Positions 21,805-32,140 of a stretch of 64,000 nucleotides of DNA are shown piece after piece. The notes below the pieces were generated by a model. It made no database searches. It had not been told where the DNA came from and saw only the letters and a program-made list of their open reading frames with translations. Source of the stretch: Viridothelium virens (Eukaryota > Ascomycota > Dothideomycetes > Trypetheliales > Trypetheliaceae); the NCBI GenBank assembly GCA_010094025.1, contig ML991779.1, positions 248,001 to 312,000 on the forward strand, written 5' to 3'. The position numbers were made by a program, and so were the translations under genes. The stretch's first letter is position 1. The number at the start of each line of letters is the position of its first letter.

Positions 21805-23629
21805 ATGGCGAAAAGTCAGGTATTGCTAATGCTTTCGATTTTTGGTGCTCTGAGCACCTGTCAAACGATTTCTGTCAGTGGAAATCCACCGGCTGGTGCT
21901 GGAATACCGCTTGAAGGTTTTGTTTCATTCAGTATCGAGTTCTCTTCCTTCCCCGATTTCGCTGGAAATCTGTCGCAGCCGAATACCTTCTCAAACAATC
22001 TCCTGAATAACCTTGGCAATCTCACTGGGACCAAACCATTCATTCGCGTCGGTGGAAATACTCAGTACGTCTCCCTGTTTTCTCTCCGGGTTGCCGATTT
22101 AATAAAGACGGCAAGCGACTGACCCCCCTCCTCCAGAGACTACGCTATCTTCAATTCCTCCCTCGATGTCGCCACCGTTGGCATCATTCAGCCTAACCTC
22201 TCAACAGACTACCCTACCATCCTCACCTTTGGACCCCCGTACTTTGAGTCTTATGCGACTTGGCCAGACACCCGTTTCTCACACGGCTTTAACCTCGGAC
22301 GCAACTCCAGTAGTGCACGAGATGCCCTCCTAGACAGCGTCCCTTATGCTTGCGCGGCGCTTGGGCAGGATGGCCGTCTGAATGTGTGGGAGCTAGGAAA
22401 CGAGCCGGACCTATTCAAGACGAGTGCACAGGGAATTGTACGACCCGCGAACTGGACAGAGCAGAGCTATGTGGATGAGTGGCTGTATTGGACCGGGAGG
22501 ATCAAGGAGGTGCTGCAGGGCAATTGTTCCAATTTGACGACCGCGACTGAGTATTTGTACATGGCGCCAAGTTTTGCGGGGACAGGGAATTCGTTGGATC
22601 CGATCCGGACGTGGGAGGATGGACTGGACAACAATGGAGGCATTGAGTATATTTCGAGCCATAAGTAAGTCTTCCGCGGGCACGATCGTTGTTCATTTTG
22701 TAATTAGGACGGGCCTGGCTGACTTTTGCCTGAAGTTACATTGGAGGCGCGACTCAGCCGGGCGTGACACTGCAGGGAACGTTGATGAACCACTCGATGA
22801 CCGTCGCAAGTGTTGCGCACCAATTGAACGAGTCCAGACTGCTGGCCGGAATTAATGGAAGCGCCGGACTACCCTTCATCCTTGGCGAGACAAATTCTCT
22901 ATACAACGAGGGGGCACCAGGTCTGTCGAATAGCTTCGGAGCAGCGCTTTGGGGTGTTGGTAAGTTTCCTCCTTTTCCCCGAGCTTTCCAATGAACGCGA
23001 CGTGATAGCAGATTAATGACTTCCGATCTGTAGACTTCAATCTCTACTGTGCCGCGAACAACATCCGTCGTGTACACATGCATCAGGGCACCAACTATCG
23101 CTATGACTCCTGGCAACCAATAGAGACCAACAAGAGTTCTATTGGCACCAAAGCCCCTTATTACGGTAACATTGCCGTGGCAGCTTTCATTGGGAATGTC
23201 TCCGGAAATACGGCGAACACGACCGCCCAGAACACTTCCATTGCTAATATCCCACTCTCCAATCCAATGGAAGCCGCTTATGCAGCATACCAGGATACGG
23301 TACTGCAAAGGGTAATGGTAATTAACATGCAGCAATACAATTATTCGAATGCGAGTACCGAAGGGCCGAGACCGGTAACCACTTACGGTTTCCAGGTTCC
23401 AGAGAGCTGCACTGGAAACGCAAGCGTAAGCAGATTAATGGCGAACGGAAGCGACGCCATTACCGGGATTACCTGGGATGGATTGAGTTATAATTATGAA
23501 CTGATGAACGGAATGCCCGTCAGGTTGAACAACGTAACGATAGGGGAGAGCGTTGCGGTTGGTACAAATGGAAGCTTCAGTGTGGATGTGCCGCATTCGA
23601 GTGCGGCGGTGGTCAATTTGAGATGTTGA
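21805..23629 (+). CDS. Secreted GH79-family glycoside hydrolase (beta-glucuronidase/heparanase-like)
   Basis: Four exons (21805-22064, 22137-22664, 22736-22959, 23034-23629) join in frame to 535 residues. A signal peptide (about 1-20, LLMLSIFGALSTC) is followed by a (beta/alpha)8 domain. The acid/base Glu is in WELGNEPDL and the nucleophile Glu in FILGETNSLY, as expected for clan GH-A family 79. The C-terminal beta domain ends in a Ser/Val-rich strand and a final Cys. Many N-glycosylation sequons (NLS, NST, NWT, NCS, NES, NTS) support secretion. GH79 enzymes release glucuronic acid or 4-O-methylglucuronic acid from glycans such as arabinogalactan proteins; the exact substrate cannot be inferred. 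The splice at 22064/22137 restores RVGGNTQDYAIF, a conserved region. Confidence 0.9.
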
Positions 23630-23649
23630 GAATCAAGTGTGCGGGATCT

Positions 23650-24924
23650 TCATGAATTGGTGGATTGTGATTCCTGAGATGGCTTTCGAAAAACGGCTTG
23701 TAACCAGACCCGATACATCTTGAGGCGTCTTTGACGATTCACAAGCATGCGACGGTCAATTCCAATATCCTCGATATCAAACGCAGGAGTAGTAGTATGT
23801 GATATCGAGTCCTCGACTACTCCATTCGATTCCCGAGGCTCTTTCTCTTCAAATACAGTCCGGTCTTCAGGCTCTTCTGTGGGTGGCTGAAAAGTCTTCC
23901 CCTTCCAAATATCTCCCAGCTCATCTTTGTCGAAAAAGTATACTCTAGTCCCGTCTCCTCGGATGTAGAAGTTTTCTTGCATCCATCTTTCCTTTTTGAA
24001 TCGAATTTGTGATAAGTCTCCTCTTCCGTAGTCCCGGAACAACACTTGGCCACCGGGCTTCAGCACCGAGAAAATGTTCTTCAATGCTTGGTCCCATTGG
24101 TTTGGCGCCAGAGCGGAAAAGATGAATATCATCAATACCACATCCACACTTCCCGGCTCGAGTCCTGGGGGTAGCGCACTCTCTCCTGTCCCTGCCACGT
24201 CCCATACATTGGCTTGCATAATCTTTTCATCATAATGTTCACTCTTCTTCATCACCTCGACCGCCTTCTTCGAGAAGTCACAAGCATGTACTCTCAACTC
24301 CTCATTCTCATTCTCCCTCAATATCGGAAATGCCGTATTTCCAGCCCCGGCTCCCACTTCCAACAGCACCTTCCTACCCGCCCCTTTCTTCGTGACCTCC
24401 TTTAAGACCGGAAACTCCTGCTGCAACCACTTCCGATTCTTGAAGAAATTCGCCGAATTCGATCCGTAGAACTTGTTCCACCACTTCGCAGGGTCCTGAT
24501 TGAACCGCTTCCGATCGAAGTCCGAGACCGGCGCCTCCCGCTGCTTGGCGTACTGCAGTTCGGCGAACTCAGCGTAGGCCGCGTCCGTCTCGACGTGATC
24601 CCAGGCGTTGAAGGCGAAGATGTCGTCGCCTTCTTGTAAGTAGCGGGAGCCGAATTGGAAAGGGTCGGTGCGCTTCAGTTGGTTGGATGGATCTCCGGAT
24701 CGTTCCGGCGGGTGGCGCAGAGGTTGAAGGGAAGCAGGTACGCCGTACGCATCTTGTTCGGAGAGGGAAAGGGAGTCGAGGGGTGGTGGGGTTGGGGGGG
24801 TTGGGGACGTGGAGGAGAGCTTGGGGTCGTAGGTTACGGCGAAGCGCATGTGTTCCATTGCGTTGGAGAGTTGTTGCCGATTACGGCGCTTGACGGGATT
24901 CTCGCATTCTTCATCGTCCATCAT
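23650..24924 (-). CDS. TRM140: tRNA 3-methylcytidine methyltransferase (Trm140/METTL2 family)
   Basis: Single exon, 424 residues. It modifies C32 of tRNA-Thr/Ser in yeast. Family motifs are DIFAFNAWDHVE, WWNKFYGSNSANFFKNRKWL, the SAM-binding loop LLEVGAGAGNTAFP, the acidic post-I residue in HACDFSKKAVEVMK, and VLKPGGQVLFRDYGRGDLSQ followed by NFYIRGDGTRVYFF. The ending MYRVWLQAVFRKP is typical. No N-terminal actin-binding extension like that of yeast Abp140 is present. Its stop is about 20 nt from the convergent GH79 stop. Confidence 0.94.
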   Translation of the reverse strand: MMDDEECENPVKRRNRQQLSNAMEHMRFAVTYDPKLSSTSPTPPTPPPLDSLSLSEQDAYGVPASLQPLRHPPERSGDPSNQLKRTDPFQFGSRYLQEGDDIFAFNAWDHVETDAAYAEFAELQYAKQREAPVSDFDRKRFNQDPAKWWNKFYGSNSANFFKNRKWLQQEFPVLKEVTKKGAGRKVLLEVGAGAGNTAFPILRENENEELRVHACDFSKKAVEVMKKSEHYDEKIMQANVWDVAGTGESALPPGLEPGSVDVVLMIFIFSALAPNQWDQALKNIFSVLKPGGQVLFRDYGRGDLSQIRFKKERWMQENFYIRGDGTRVYFFDKDELGDIWKGKTFQPPTEEPEDRTVFEEKEPRESNGVVEDSISHTTTPAFDIEDIGIDRRMLVNRQRRLKMYRVWLQAVFRKPSQESQSTNS

Positions 24925-25851
24925 GGTAGAGGTAGGAAAAGTCGCAATAAAGATTCAAATTGTGTGCTGTGCGCAAATGCAAATGAAACAGAATGTGAAA
25001 GCCGAAATTCGCCCGTACTCTATTAATTTCTCCCGCTCGGCCCGTGCAGATTGAATAAACTTACCTACCTACCTTAGGCTTACGTAGGTACCTAGATGTG
25101 CTTACAGTCGCAGCTACGAGACCAAAGGGAAGCCAGGCACTCCAAGGCGTGCGCAATACCACACGAGAAATTGGAATTGGGAGAGTGTACGTGACATAAG
25201 CAGTTGGCTAAACTGCGTAAGCTCCTGCTGAGCCTCCACTGGTTCTGTACGCTCCATACCTAACTAACATCTTTTGGCTAGATCAGCGGCTGACCTTCTG
25301 TTCACCGATTTGCTACTCCCAAGCTCTTTATGACCGCCTAAAACGCCTCACCTAAGCTGAACTGCGACACCTACGCACTAAATGGCCCCAATACAATAAT
25401 CCCGTAGCCTCGCAGCAGCCAATCGTTCTAGAACGAGGAATACTTAATGAGTTAAAGCTGGCACTAAGGCAGTTATGTCGAAGTTAGCTTCGTTCAAAGC
25501 CACTATTCTGGTCTTCCTGTGAATAATACAGTGCTGATGTGATGACACATTGAGTTGAGTTCATCTTTTCACATCGTTGCTTCTCCTTCCTTTCATTGTG
25601 ACAAAACTCTTCCGATATCAATCGAATCCCATTTCGGCGCGAGCCCATTGCCCAAGAACCGTCGAACTGTGTTCTATGCTTCTTGAACTCCTCGTGGTCA
25701 CGTCGCCTCAGATGTCGTAATTCCTGTTCCACTTTCAGATCGTTGCGTGTGCTGTCCTGAGTCACGAGAATAAGCCCAAGACCTACATTTCCCCCTTCAC
25801 CTCCACAGACGTCGATCAGCTTTGGCCTATCTCCCCGGCTGAGGTCCAAAG
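24925..25851. other. Border between housekeeping genes and the accessory island
   Basis: About 930 nt with no supported gene. It contains short direct and inverted ctacctacctta/taggtac motifs around 25060-25095. Confidence 0.4.
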
Positions 25852-27138
25852 ATGGACGGCTTTGACAGTATTGCTCAGGCAACCTTTATCGTAGGGCTGC
25901 TTTTTGGCATACTTGCTCTTCTCTCCGTCATCCTCCGGTTCGGTATTAGGGTGTCCAACAAAAAGACTCCCTTAGGTTTGGATGATTACTTTTTGATTCC
26001 AGGGTTGATTGGCATGTATGCATACGTCGGCTTGACCTCGTGGGGTATGTTGTTGGAACTCTGTCGTGTCGCCTCAAGTATATGAATTTCGATTGACGTG
26101 AAAAGGAATCTTTGCCGTCCGCAGGCTAGCTGATCTTGAAAATGGGACAAATCCGAACGGCGTAAGAATATATCTGAAGGTAAGCCCATTGTACCTGTCA
26201 TGCTAAGATCTTCGCAGTCTAAACGATATAAAAGTCACAGGCCTTCAATTCCCAATGCTACTTTTTTAGCATAGCATGGGCCAAACTTTCGATCGTCTTC
26301 CTATATCGGCGCTTGTTTAACACCCCCTTCTTCAAAAGAGTCACTGCAGGCTTATCTATACTGCTCACCGCATGGATGATAGTTGGCGTGGTCACTGGCT
26401 TTTCATACTGTATACCTCTAGCGGCTTTCTGGGATCACACCGTTCAGGGCCACTGCTTCGACTTTCGAAACTACTTCTTGGTGATGTCGCTCTTTGAAAT
26501 TATCACGGATGTTGCGCTCCTTGTCCTACCACTTCAAGTGATCGCGAAGCTCCATCTCAGTACTCGGAAGAAAATCTTACTCGGCGTGACCTTCATCCTT
26601 GCGTCTTTGTAAGTGAAAGGGAGTGAGCTCCATCGCTTTATGTCCAAACTAATCCTCTCTAAGTGTCATCTTGCTGGGATGCCTTCGCCTCGCTCTCTTG
26701 TATGGTACTGGTAATCAGTTCCGTAGGTATGGCTCTCCTGCGTTGGGGGTTTGCTGCTGATATTTTTGAGATACTCTTATGTATTCGGAACTTTGGACTG
26801 AGCTTCAGCTTGGGGTAGCAGTAATATGCGCTTCTCTTCCCCTATTCAGACCACTCATCACGAAGCTCACAGAAATCCCCAACTCTATTCGCGAAGCCTA
26901 TGGAGCTAAATTGCACCCTTCCCGTGCACCGGTCTTTCCGAAGCATGCAGGTGGCTCGCAAACTGCCGAAGCTTTGAGCAAGAGCCTGAGGTATGGTCGC
27001 ATGGACAATAGTTTGAATGATGTCGATCTTCTTACGGTGAAAGTCGGAGCCAACGGATCTGAAAACCTCTCCTGGCATTGTGAAAATACTGTCCCTCTCA
27101 ACCAGATCGCAATCAACCGTGAGGTCGACGTTGCATAA
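25852..27138 (+). CDS. Rhodopsin-like (SAT4/PTH11-related) integral membrane protein, copy 1
   Basis: Five exons (25852-26044, 26106-26179, 26241-26608, 26664-26722, 26771-27138) join in frame to 353 residues with seven predicted membrane segments. Family hallmarks are LGLDDYFLIPGL after the first segment, AKLSIVFLYRRLF in the fourth, CFDFRNYFLVMSLFEIITDVALLVLP, and LGVAVICASLPLFRPL in the last. The fourth donor is gtaggt at 26723; using the nearby gtatgg would break the frame. The C-terminal tail is hydrophilic. This large Pezizomycotina family is often found near secondary-metabolite genes; biochemical roles are mostly unknown. It lies at the left edge of the UstYa/tyrosinase island and has a second copy at 29284-30811. 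Confidence 0.85.
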
Positions 27139-27735
27139 CCCCTAAAGTTCGAGATATCTGTAGTGGTTGTGATATAGGATAGAAGATATTGGCTGAGCTT
27201 CAAGCCGTATTCAATGATTCTAGCTGCTTGGCATTATCTATACTGGCCACCAGAAACCGAATATATTCATTCTCCTCAACGGTGTCCCGATCATCGTGCA
27301 AAGGCCGACAGGATTTCCTGCAAAAGTAGCATTTGAGGGCCTTTGTTTATCTTCACAGAGATCCGTCCAGTCTCGGCGATAGATGTCGAAAGGTTGCCTT
27401 CCAGCTCTACACAATTTTCTCACCGGCTGTGCCTCGGCTCTAATAAACAATTGCGTCATAGCGGCCTTTCCCTCGGTCCTTAAACTACGATACATGCTGC
27501 AAGATAACTTGGGTTTTCTTTGGGCGACATCATTGATATATCTTCGTCTGGTTCCGCATTGTCAGTCCTGATTGTGACATTTAGAGTTGTTCAGGGTAAG
27601 AATTTACACATGTGCCTATGCTGAAGCTTGTAGGTATTGATTATTTGCCAAGCATATCACAAACTTAAGAAACTTAAGTCATTAAATGGATCTATAAGCA
27701 TTTCGCGAGCGCTCAATGGATCTGCTATCCTGGAT
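27139..27735. other. Convergent intergenic space, island
   Basis: Between the 3' ends of the membrane-protein gene and the first UstYa-type gene. No gene or repeat recognised. Confidence 0.4.
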
Positions 27736-28606
27736 TTACTGATGACTACCCAACAAATCGATAGCTAGGAATCCATGTCCGTCGAATGCTCTTGCTTCTT
27801 CTGCCCATGCCTTCAGCTGCTCATAATCTCGGCATTGCCTTTGGAAGCCCCAACCCAGGAAACCCTCTGCATTTCCAGCAGGCTCGAGAGAGGAATCGGC
27901 AGAGCATATCAAACTCTGGCGTAAGTATTCAAAACAATGTCCAGTATGTTTATCTCTATCGTGTCCAAAATCGAAATTCTTGAGTTGTCCATCTGAGGAT
28001 TTATCGAAGTACGCTCGTCGCAGTGTATACTACTTCAGCAGTTAGCATTGCCTGATTTTGCGGCTGCGCACGTTTGCAAATGGCTTACCAAGCAATGAAG
28101 CTGGTGGAAAACGCTGATGACTGAAAGTTGAGACGTTAGGTCAGGATTCCGAACGTATCCTAGGCCATCTCGAGTTCTGTCAGCTCCCAAAGGGTTGTTT
28201 GAGAATACAATCTGCCATACTAGGTATCAAGGAATCCCAAAGCGGCTCTATCGCTTCTGGTGTAGGCGGTACCTGAGCAAAGCTCTCGTTGTACAAGAAG
28301 GACTTATGTGTCAAGCCAATCTCCACTGAAGTAGTAAGTAAAGCATTATTATTGCCGGACTTGCTCTTCATCATTCTTACCTTGAGACACGGTTTCGGAG
28401 AGACTTTGAGCCTTTTTATTGATGGAGTGAGACAAGACACCCGCTATGAAGCTAAGGCTGGCAATCAAAACAACCGCAACAACTCGAAGAAGCGTATGTA
28501 GATGGCTGTGCCGACCCCAAGGCTGATCAAGTCCCTCTCGATGGTTAGAATCCTTTTCAACTTGCTCGATTCTGTGGTAGCCGGCCAACAACCTTGAAAG
28601 AGGCAT
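27736..28606 (-). CDS. UstYa/DUF3328-family oxidase, copy B
   Basis: Four exons on the minus strand (28606-28381, 28325-28221, 28168-28089, 28029-27736) join in frame to 234 residues. A cytosolic N terminus precedes one membrane anchor (about 38-58, VVAVVLIASLSFIAGVL), giving a type II topology with the catalytic part in the lumen. The family pattern is complete: the FLYNESFAQVPP...PLWDSLIP segment, first motif HQLHCL (132-137), second motif HTGHCFEYLRQ (165-175), then a conserved CSAD segment, QCRDYEQLKAWAEE and a short tail. No long single frame covers the gene; the joins are supported because each rebuilds a conserved motif. Known members catalyse oxidative ring closure or hydroxylation on peptides, including RiPP and non-ribosomal ones (UstYa/UstYb in ustiloxin, cyclochlorotine enzymes). 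Start ATG at 28606. Confidence 0.88.
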
Positions 28607-29283
28607 AGTGAGCAATGATGAGGTAGCAGGCGTCGTTGTAGAAGAGTAAAGAGCTGAGTACGCGAGCCGGGCAGCTAAGGTGTCTTATACGGATACCGTA
28701 GAGATCTCCAACCACTCCCGATGCGGCTGCGGCTCGAGAACCATGTACTGCTCCACAGGTAGCCCCACTTTGTTGCATTTGCTTGTGCCGGTCCCCATCA
28801 CTGGTGCATCTCTAGCTACACGGCGCAGTCTCTTGAGTACAGGGCTAGGGTATCTCGAGAACGACTTGACTCATTGGGACTTGACTCATTGGGACTTTCG
28901 ATTGAAGGCAAGATCATAAACTTATGTTCTAGTAGGCTGCCTTGCCAAACTGAACCTCAATCTTTTGGTCTCGAGCCTCGCTACATTCTTGGCACAAGAT
29001 ATGCCAGTACTTAGGTAATAGCTTCGTCATCTTAGCTACCTAGTAAGAACTTGAACTTCTCGCAACAGCATAACACTGAGTCCAATTGAAAGCCGACGCA
29101 TTTAAGATAACAGAACTCGAGAGTATGGATCAAGACTCTTCACCAGTCAGGTAGGATACTCTAACTAAACTCTCGCTTGTATAGCTATGGGTATACCAAA
29201 ATAGCTCTTAGACATTTTCTATTAATGGCAGAGGGTACCAAGTTTAGTAACTTCGACAAGTCGAGGCTCTCATTTCCGTTAGC
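28607..29283. other. Intergenic region upstream of UstYa copy B
   Basis: Promoter side of UstYa copy B and 3' flank of the second membrane-protein gene. No supported coding region. It contains a 15-nt perfect tandem duplication (listed separately). Confidence 0.4.
28864..28893. repeat. Perfect tandem duplication, 15-nt unit x2
   Basis: The unit acttgactcattggg occurs at 28864-28878 and again at 28879-28893 without mismatch. It lies about 260 nt upstream of the UstYa copy B start codon. Each unit contains TGACTCA, which matches the AP-1/Gcn4-type bZIP core, so the duplication places two such cores 15 nt apart. A regulatory role is inference. Confidence 0.7.
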
Positions 29284-30811
29284 TCACACAACATCAACAG
29301 ATTGAGTCAACTCTCTATTAACCCGAACCTCACCGGCTCGTGTGTGCTGAGCATTGTTAGCTGAATTAATGGGTCCCAGCGCATATGCTTCATGGTGCGC
29401 GTGTACATCAGGGTACAAAGGAGGTATATCCTTGGTAAGTGATGTTTGGGACTCCATCTTGCCCCTAAAGCCCTTAGAATCGTCATTGGAATACCGGCTC
29501 CTCTTGCTCGAACCTATTGATCGAAGTGACAGTGCGGAGCGAACGTTACGGAGGACAGTCTCGGGTGACCACCCCAAAAATATCGGTCGCAGCGTGGGTA
29601 AACAGATGGCGACCATGCCTACGCCCATTTCAAGCATGCCCCAAAACATAAGTACGCTTACCACGCCTCAAGAGGCGTTAGTTACGATCAAAAAGTAGAC
29701 CGTATATTATAGGAGCACTCACCAACTAGGTCGTCTGCCGGCAGGCCACCAACAGTAGGCTGTGTAAGAACTACAGATGTTAGCAATCGTGCTAGTGAAT
29801 GGAAATCGGGGTTACAAACCCTGAGGTCCGAGGATTTCTGCGAATAAAGCCATTCTGGTGATACCGCATGCAATAGCCCTGAGTTTCGTTAGGATTCATT
29901 GCTGAACACAGCCGCCGCATAACTTACAGAGCTCCCACCATCAGCGTCAGGATAACAGCAACTTTGCGCCTCATTGGCATCTTCAAAGCCAAGACCTATC
30001 ACCAAAGTCAGTATTGCCGAGAAAGCTTTTCCGTAAGTGTCGTTGGCATACTAAGGGAATTGGCATTATAAGAATTGCCAAATCGACGATAACGTCGAAA
30101 ACTGCAAGGCAGATTAGGACAACGAAAGTGTCAACACACTTCATTTTGAGAGCGCCAAGGGATTCGAAGTTCGTGTAAAGGTGCGTCCGGCATGCTGCCA
30201 AAATTGCCACGAAAAATGTAACGGCCCAGGCCACAGCCACTCCAATTAGAGTCCAGCTTGCGATATTAAAAGCTCTTCCTTGGAAAATGCGCCTGTAGAA
30301 AAAAAGTACAGCGAGCTTTAGAGTCATTAGTGTCACGATTTGGATCAGGTCAAAGGATGTCTCCAGCTGGAATTTCGATCAGCATATACACCGCGCATAT
30401 GGCTGGATATGTTTGGATTACAACCTTCTCCGTCAGCACTTGATGCTCATCCAAATAGCTGTATGCTTCTGGACCGAGATGAGGAGGTGAGTGAGACCCA
30501 ACAGAGTGGGTACGAGAGCCTACGCAAATGATCAGCATCCAAGATGCGGGTTTGCATCTTTGTTTAAAAGCTTCTCACCAGCTATCATTATGCAGCTTTC
30601 ACCAATGACGAGAATCTACCACGATGAGCTCAAGTTCGTAATCGTCAACATCGAAGATGGATACCATCGCAGGCAAACATAAATAGTCGTCGATACCGAA
30701 GCCTGTCTTCTTGTACCTGATAGCAAATCGAGCACCAACTGCACTAATACTCAATATAATGAACAATATTCCCACTGCCAGAACACTTGCAGGATTCACA
30801 TAGAATGCCAT
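29284..30811 (-). CDS. Rhodopsin-like (SAT4/PTH11-related) membrane protein, copy 2, exon 1/2 junction unresolved
   Basis: Minus-strand exons: 30811-30665, then one starting between about 30570 and 30515 and ending at 30425, then 30366-30052, 29995-29928, 29878-29820, 29770-29723 and 29666-29284. Family hallmarks are GIDDYLCLPAM, GSRTHSVGSH, TLKLAVLFFYRRIF, CVDTFVVLICLAVFDVIVDLAILIMP and MLEMGVGMVAICLPTLRPIF. All later joins keep the frame. The first does not: exon 1 ends in phase 0 at a gtatcc donor, but no AG upstream of IICVGSRTHSVG gives phase 0 before an in-frame stop. Either an unusual intron is used or the gene carries a small frame-breaking change. The C-terminal tail (about 110 residues) is hydrophilic. 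It is the second such gene within 5 kb. Confidence 0.72.
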
Positions 30812-32140
30812 AACGACAAAGCTGGGAAGGCCTCGGATACCAGACAATGAAGACCAGCAAAGAAGGACTTAGGGGAACAGATAATGCAAATGTACCTGAA
30901 ATGAGATTCAAAAGTTTCTTCGCTCGTAGCTCTTCCACTGGGAGCTGCACACGTCCAAAGCTCCCTTACCGTTCGGCCGGCCGAACCCCACAGCAAACCA
31001 ACATTGTAAGAGATCTCTCGATCCATATGCGGGGCACAGTATTGGCTGCATCGTGTGGCTGGACACGTGCCCACTGCTGTCATGAGAAGAGGACGGAAGA
31101 TACCTATTCCGTACCTGAGAGCTTCAGCAGTGCGGCGTCACTGTGGAGGAAGTCTGCCGTCAACCCTGCCGAGGGAAGGATGTCAGCGGGTCTCATTTCA
31201 TGCAGATTGAGAAGGCAACCAACAAATCAATCAATTCGGAAGGTAGTTGAACTTTGCGAGGAGGCGATTTTCACTTGTTTACTTCATGAAATCGCCTCTG
31301 GATCATCCAATAGCTTCTAGAGAAGACAGCCAATAAGATATCCATTCTGGAATGTGACACAAAGCTTTTACCACTGTGGGAGGCGTCCAACATCAGCCCG
31401 GATCGCAGATTATGCACGTATCGTAGGACACAGTGCCCGGTGGTATCGGATCACATCACCCAAGAAGATTTGCGGCGCAGCGGCTGCCTACGGTGCTCTA
31501 CAAATACGGTAAGCCGAGAGAGAGACTCACATCCTTTGAAGGTTGCCTCAGTACACCGCCGTGCGGTGTGTGAAGTTTACGATAGGGCACAACGCTCATC
31601 GGTGCGCTCTCCTGCAAAAGTTGCCAATCGTTCCGTGGCGAGAAAATCCTCACTAAATTCGAGCAGGTTCCTCCAGTTTTGATTAGAGAAGATCCCTGTG
31701 TCGATCGTCCAAGCGCAAAATTCTAGACATTTGAGGCGAGAGGTCGCGTATCGTAGAGTACCGACGCTACTCTAGTGCGCTATACGGTATCCCCTCATTA
31801 GACGCCGTGGACGTTTTGCTGCAGCTGAACTTGTGGTGGAAAACAAAACAGGCTTTGCCTTGTCGGGGTTAGAGTATACTATGGGAGATTTCGGAAACGG
31901 CTAGGTCACCGTTTAAGACGTACGACTAACTACCTAACTTTCGTTGGTCGCTGGACGGGAGCACTCTACCTACAGCTTCCTCGAGGTCTTTCTGAGAAGC
32001 GTCATGACATCTTCTTTCCAGTCACCCTACCTACGTGGAATACCTCTGGGGCAAATATCGAAAACATCGAGTGTTATATGCCTGAATAGACTCTACGATA
32101 CAGGCTTCTGGTGTGTAGTGAATACCCCCACGGCCTTACT
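30812..32140. other. Gene-free stretch inside the island
   Basis: About 1.3 kb between the second membrane-protein gene and UstYa copy A. Open frames (for example 30847-31320 plus, 157 codons) have no signal peptide, membrane segment, zinc-cluster Cys pattern or other recognisable character. It holds a 10-bp inverted repeat (listed separately). A degenerate gene relic is possible but not shown. Confidence 0.4.
31261..31298. repeat. Perfect 10-bp inverted repeat with 18-nt spacer
   Basis: gaggcgattt at 31261-31270 and its exact reverse complement aaatcgcctc at 31289-31298. It could form a stem-loop or be a dimer binding site. It lies in the gene-free part of the island; function unknown. Confidence 0.6.

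Noticed and set aside
18057-23629. NRPS-like gene and GH79 as part of the UstYa/tyrosinase cluster
   Set aside because: The tRNA methyltransferase gene (housekeeping) and about 0.9 kb of empty sequence lie between; no shared features seen.
30847-31320. 157-codon plus-strand frame in the island, considered as a zinc-cluster regulator or second precursor
   Set aside because: No Zn2Cys6 spacing, no signal peptide, no repeated core and no dibasic pattern.
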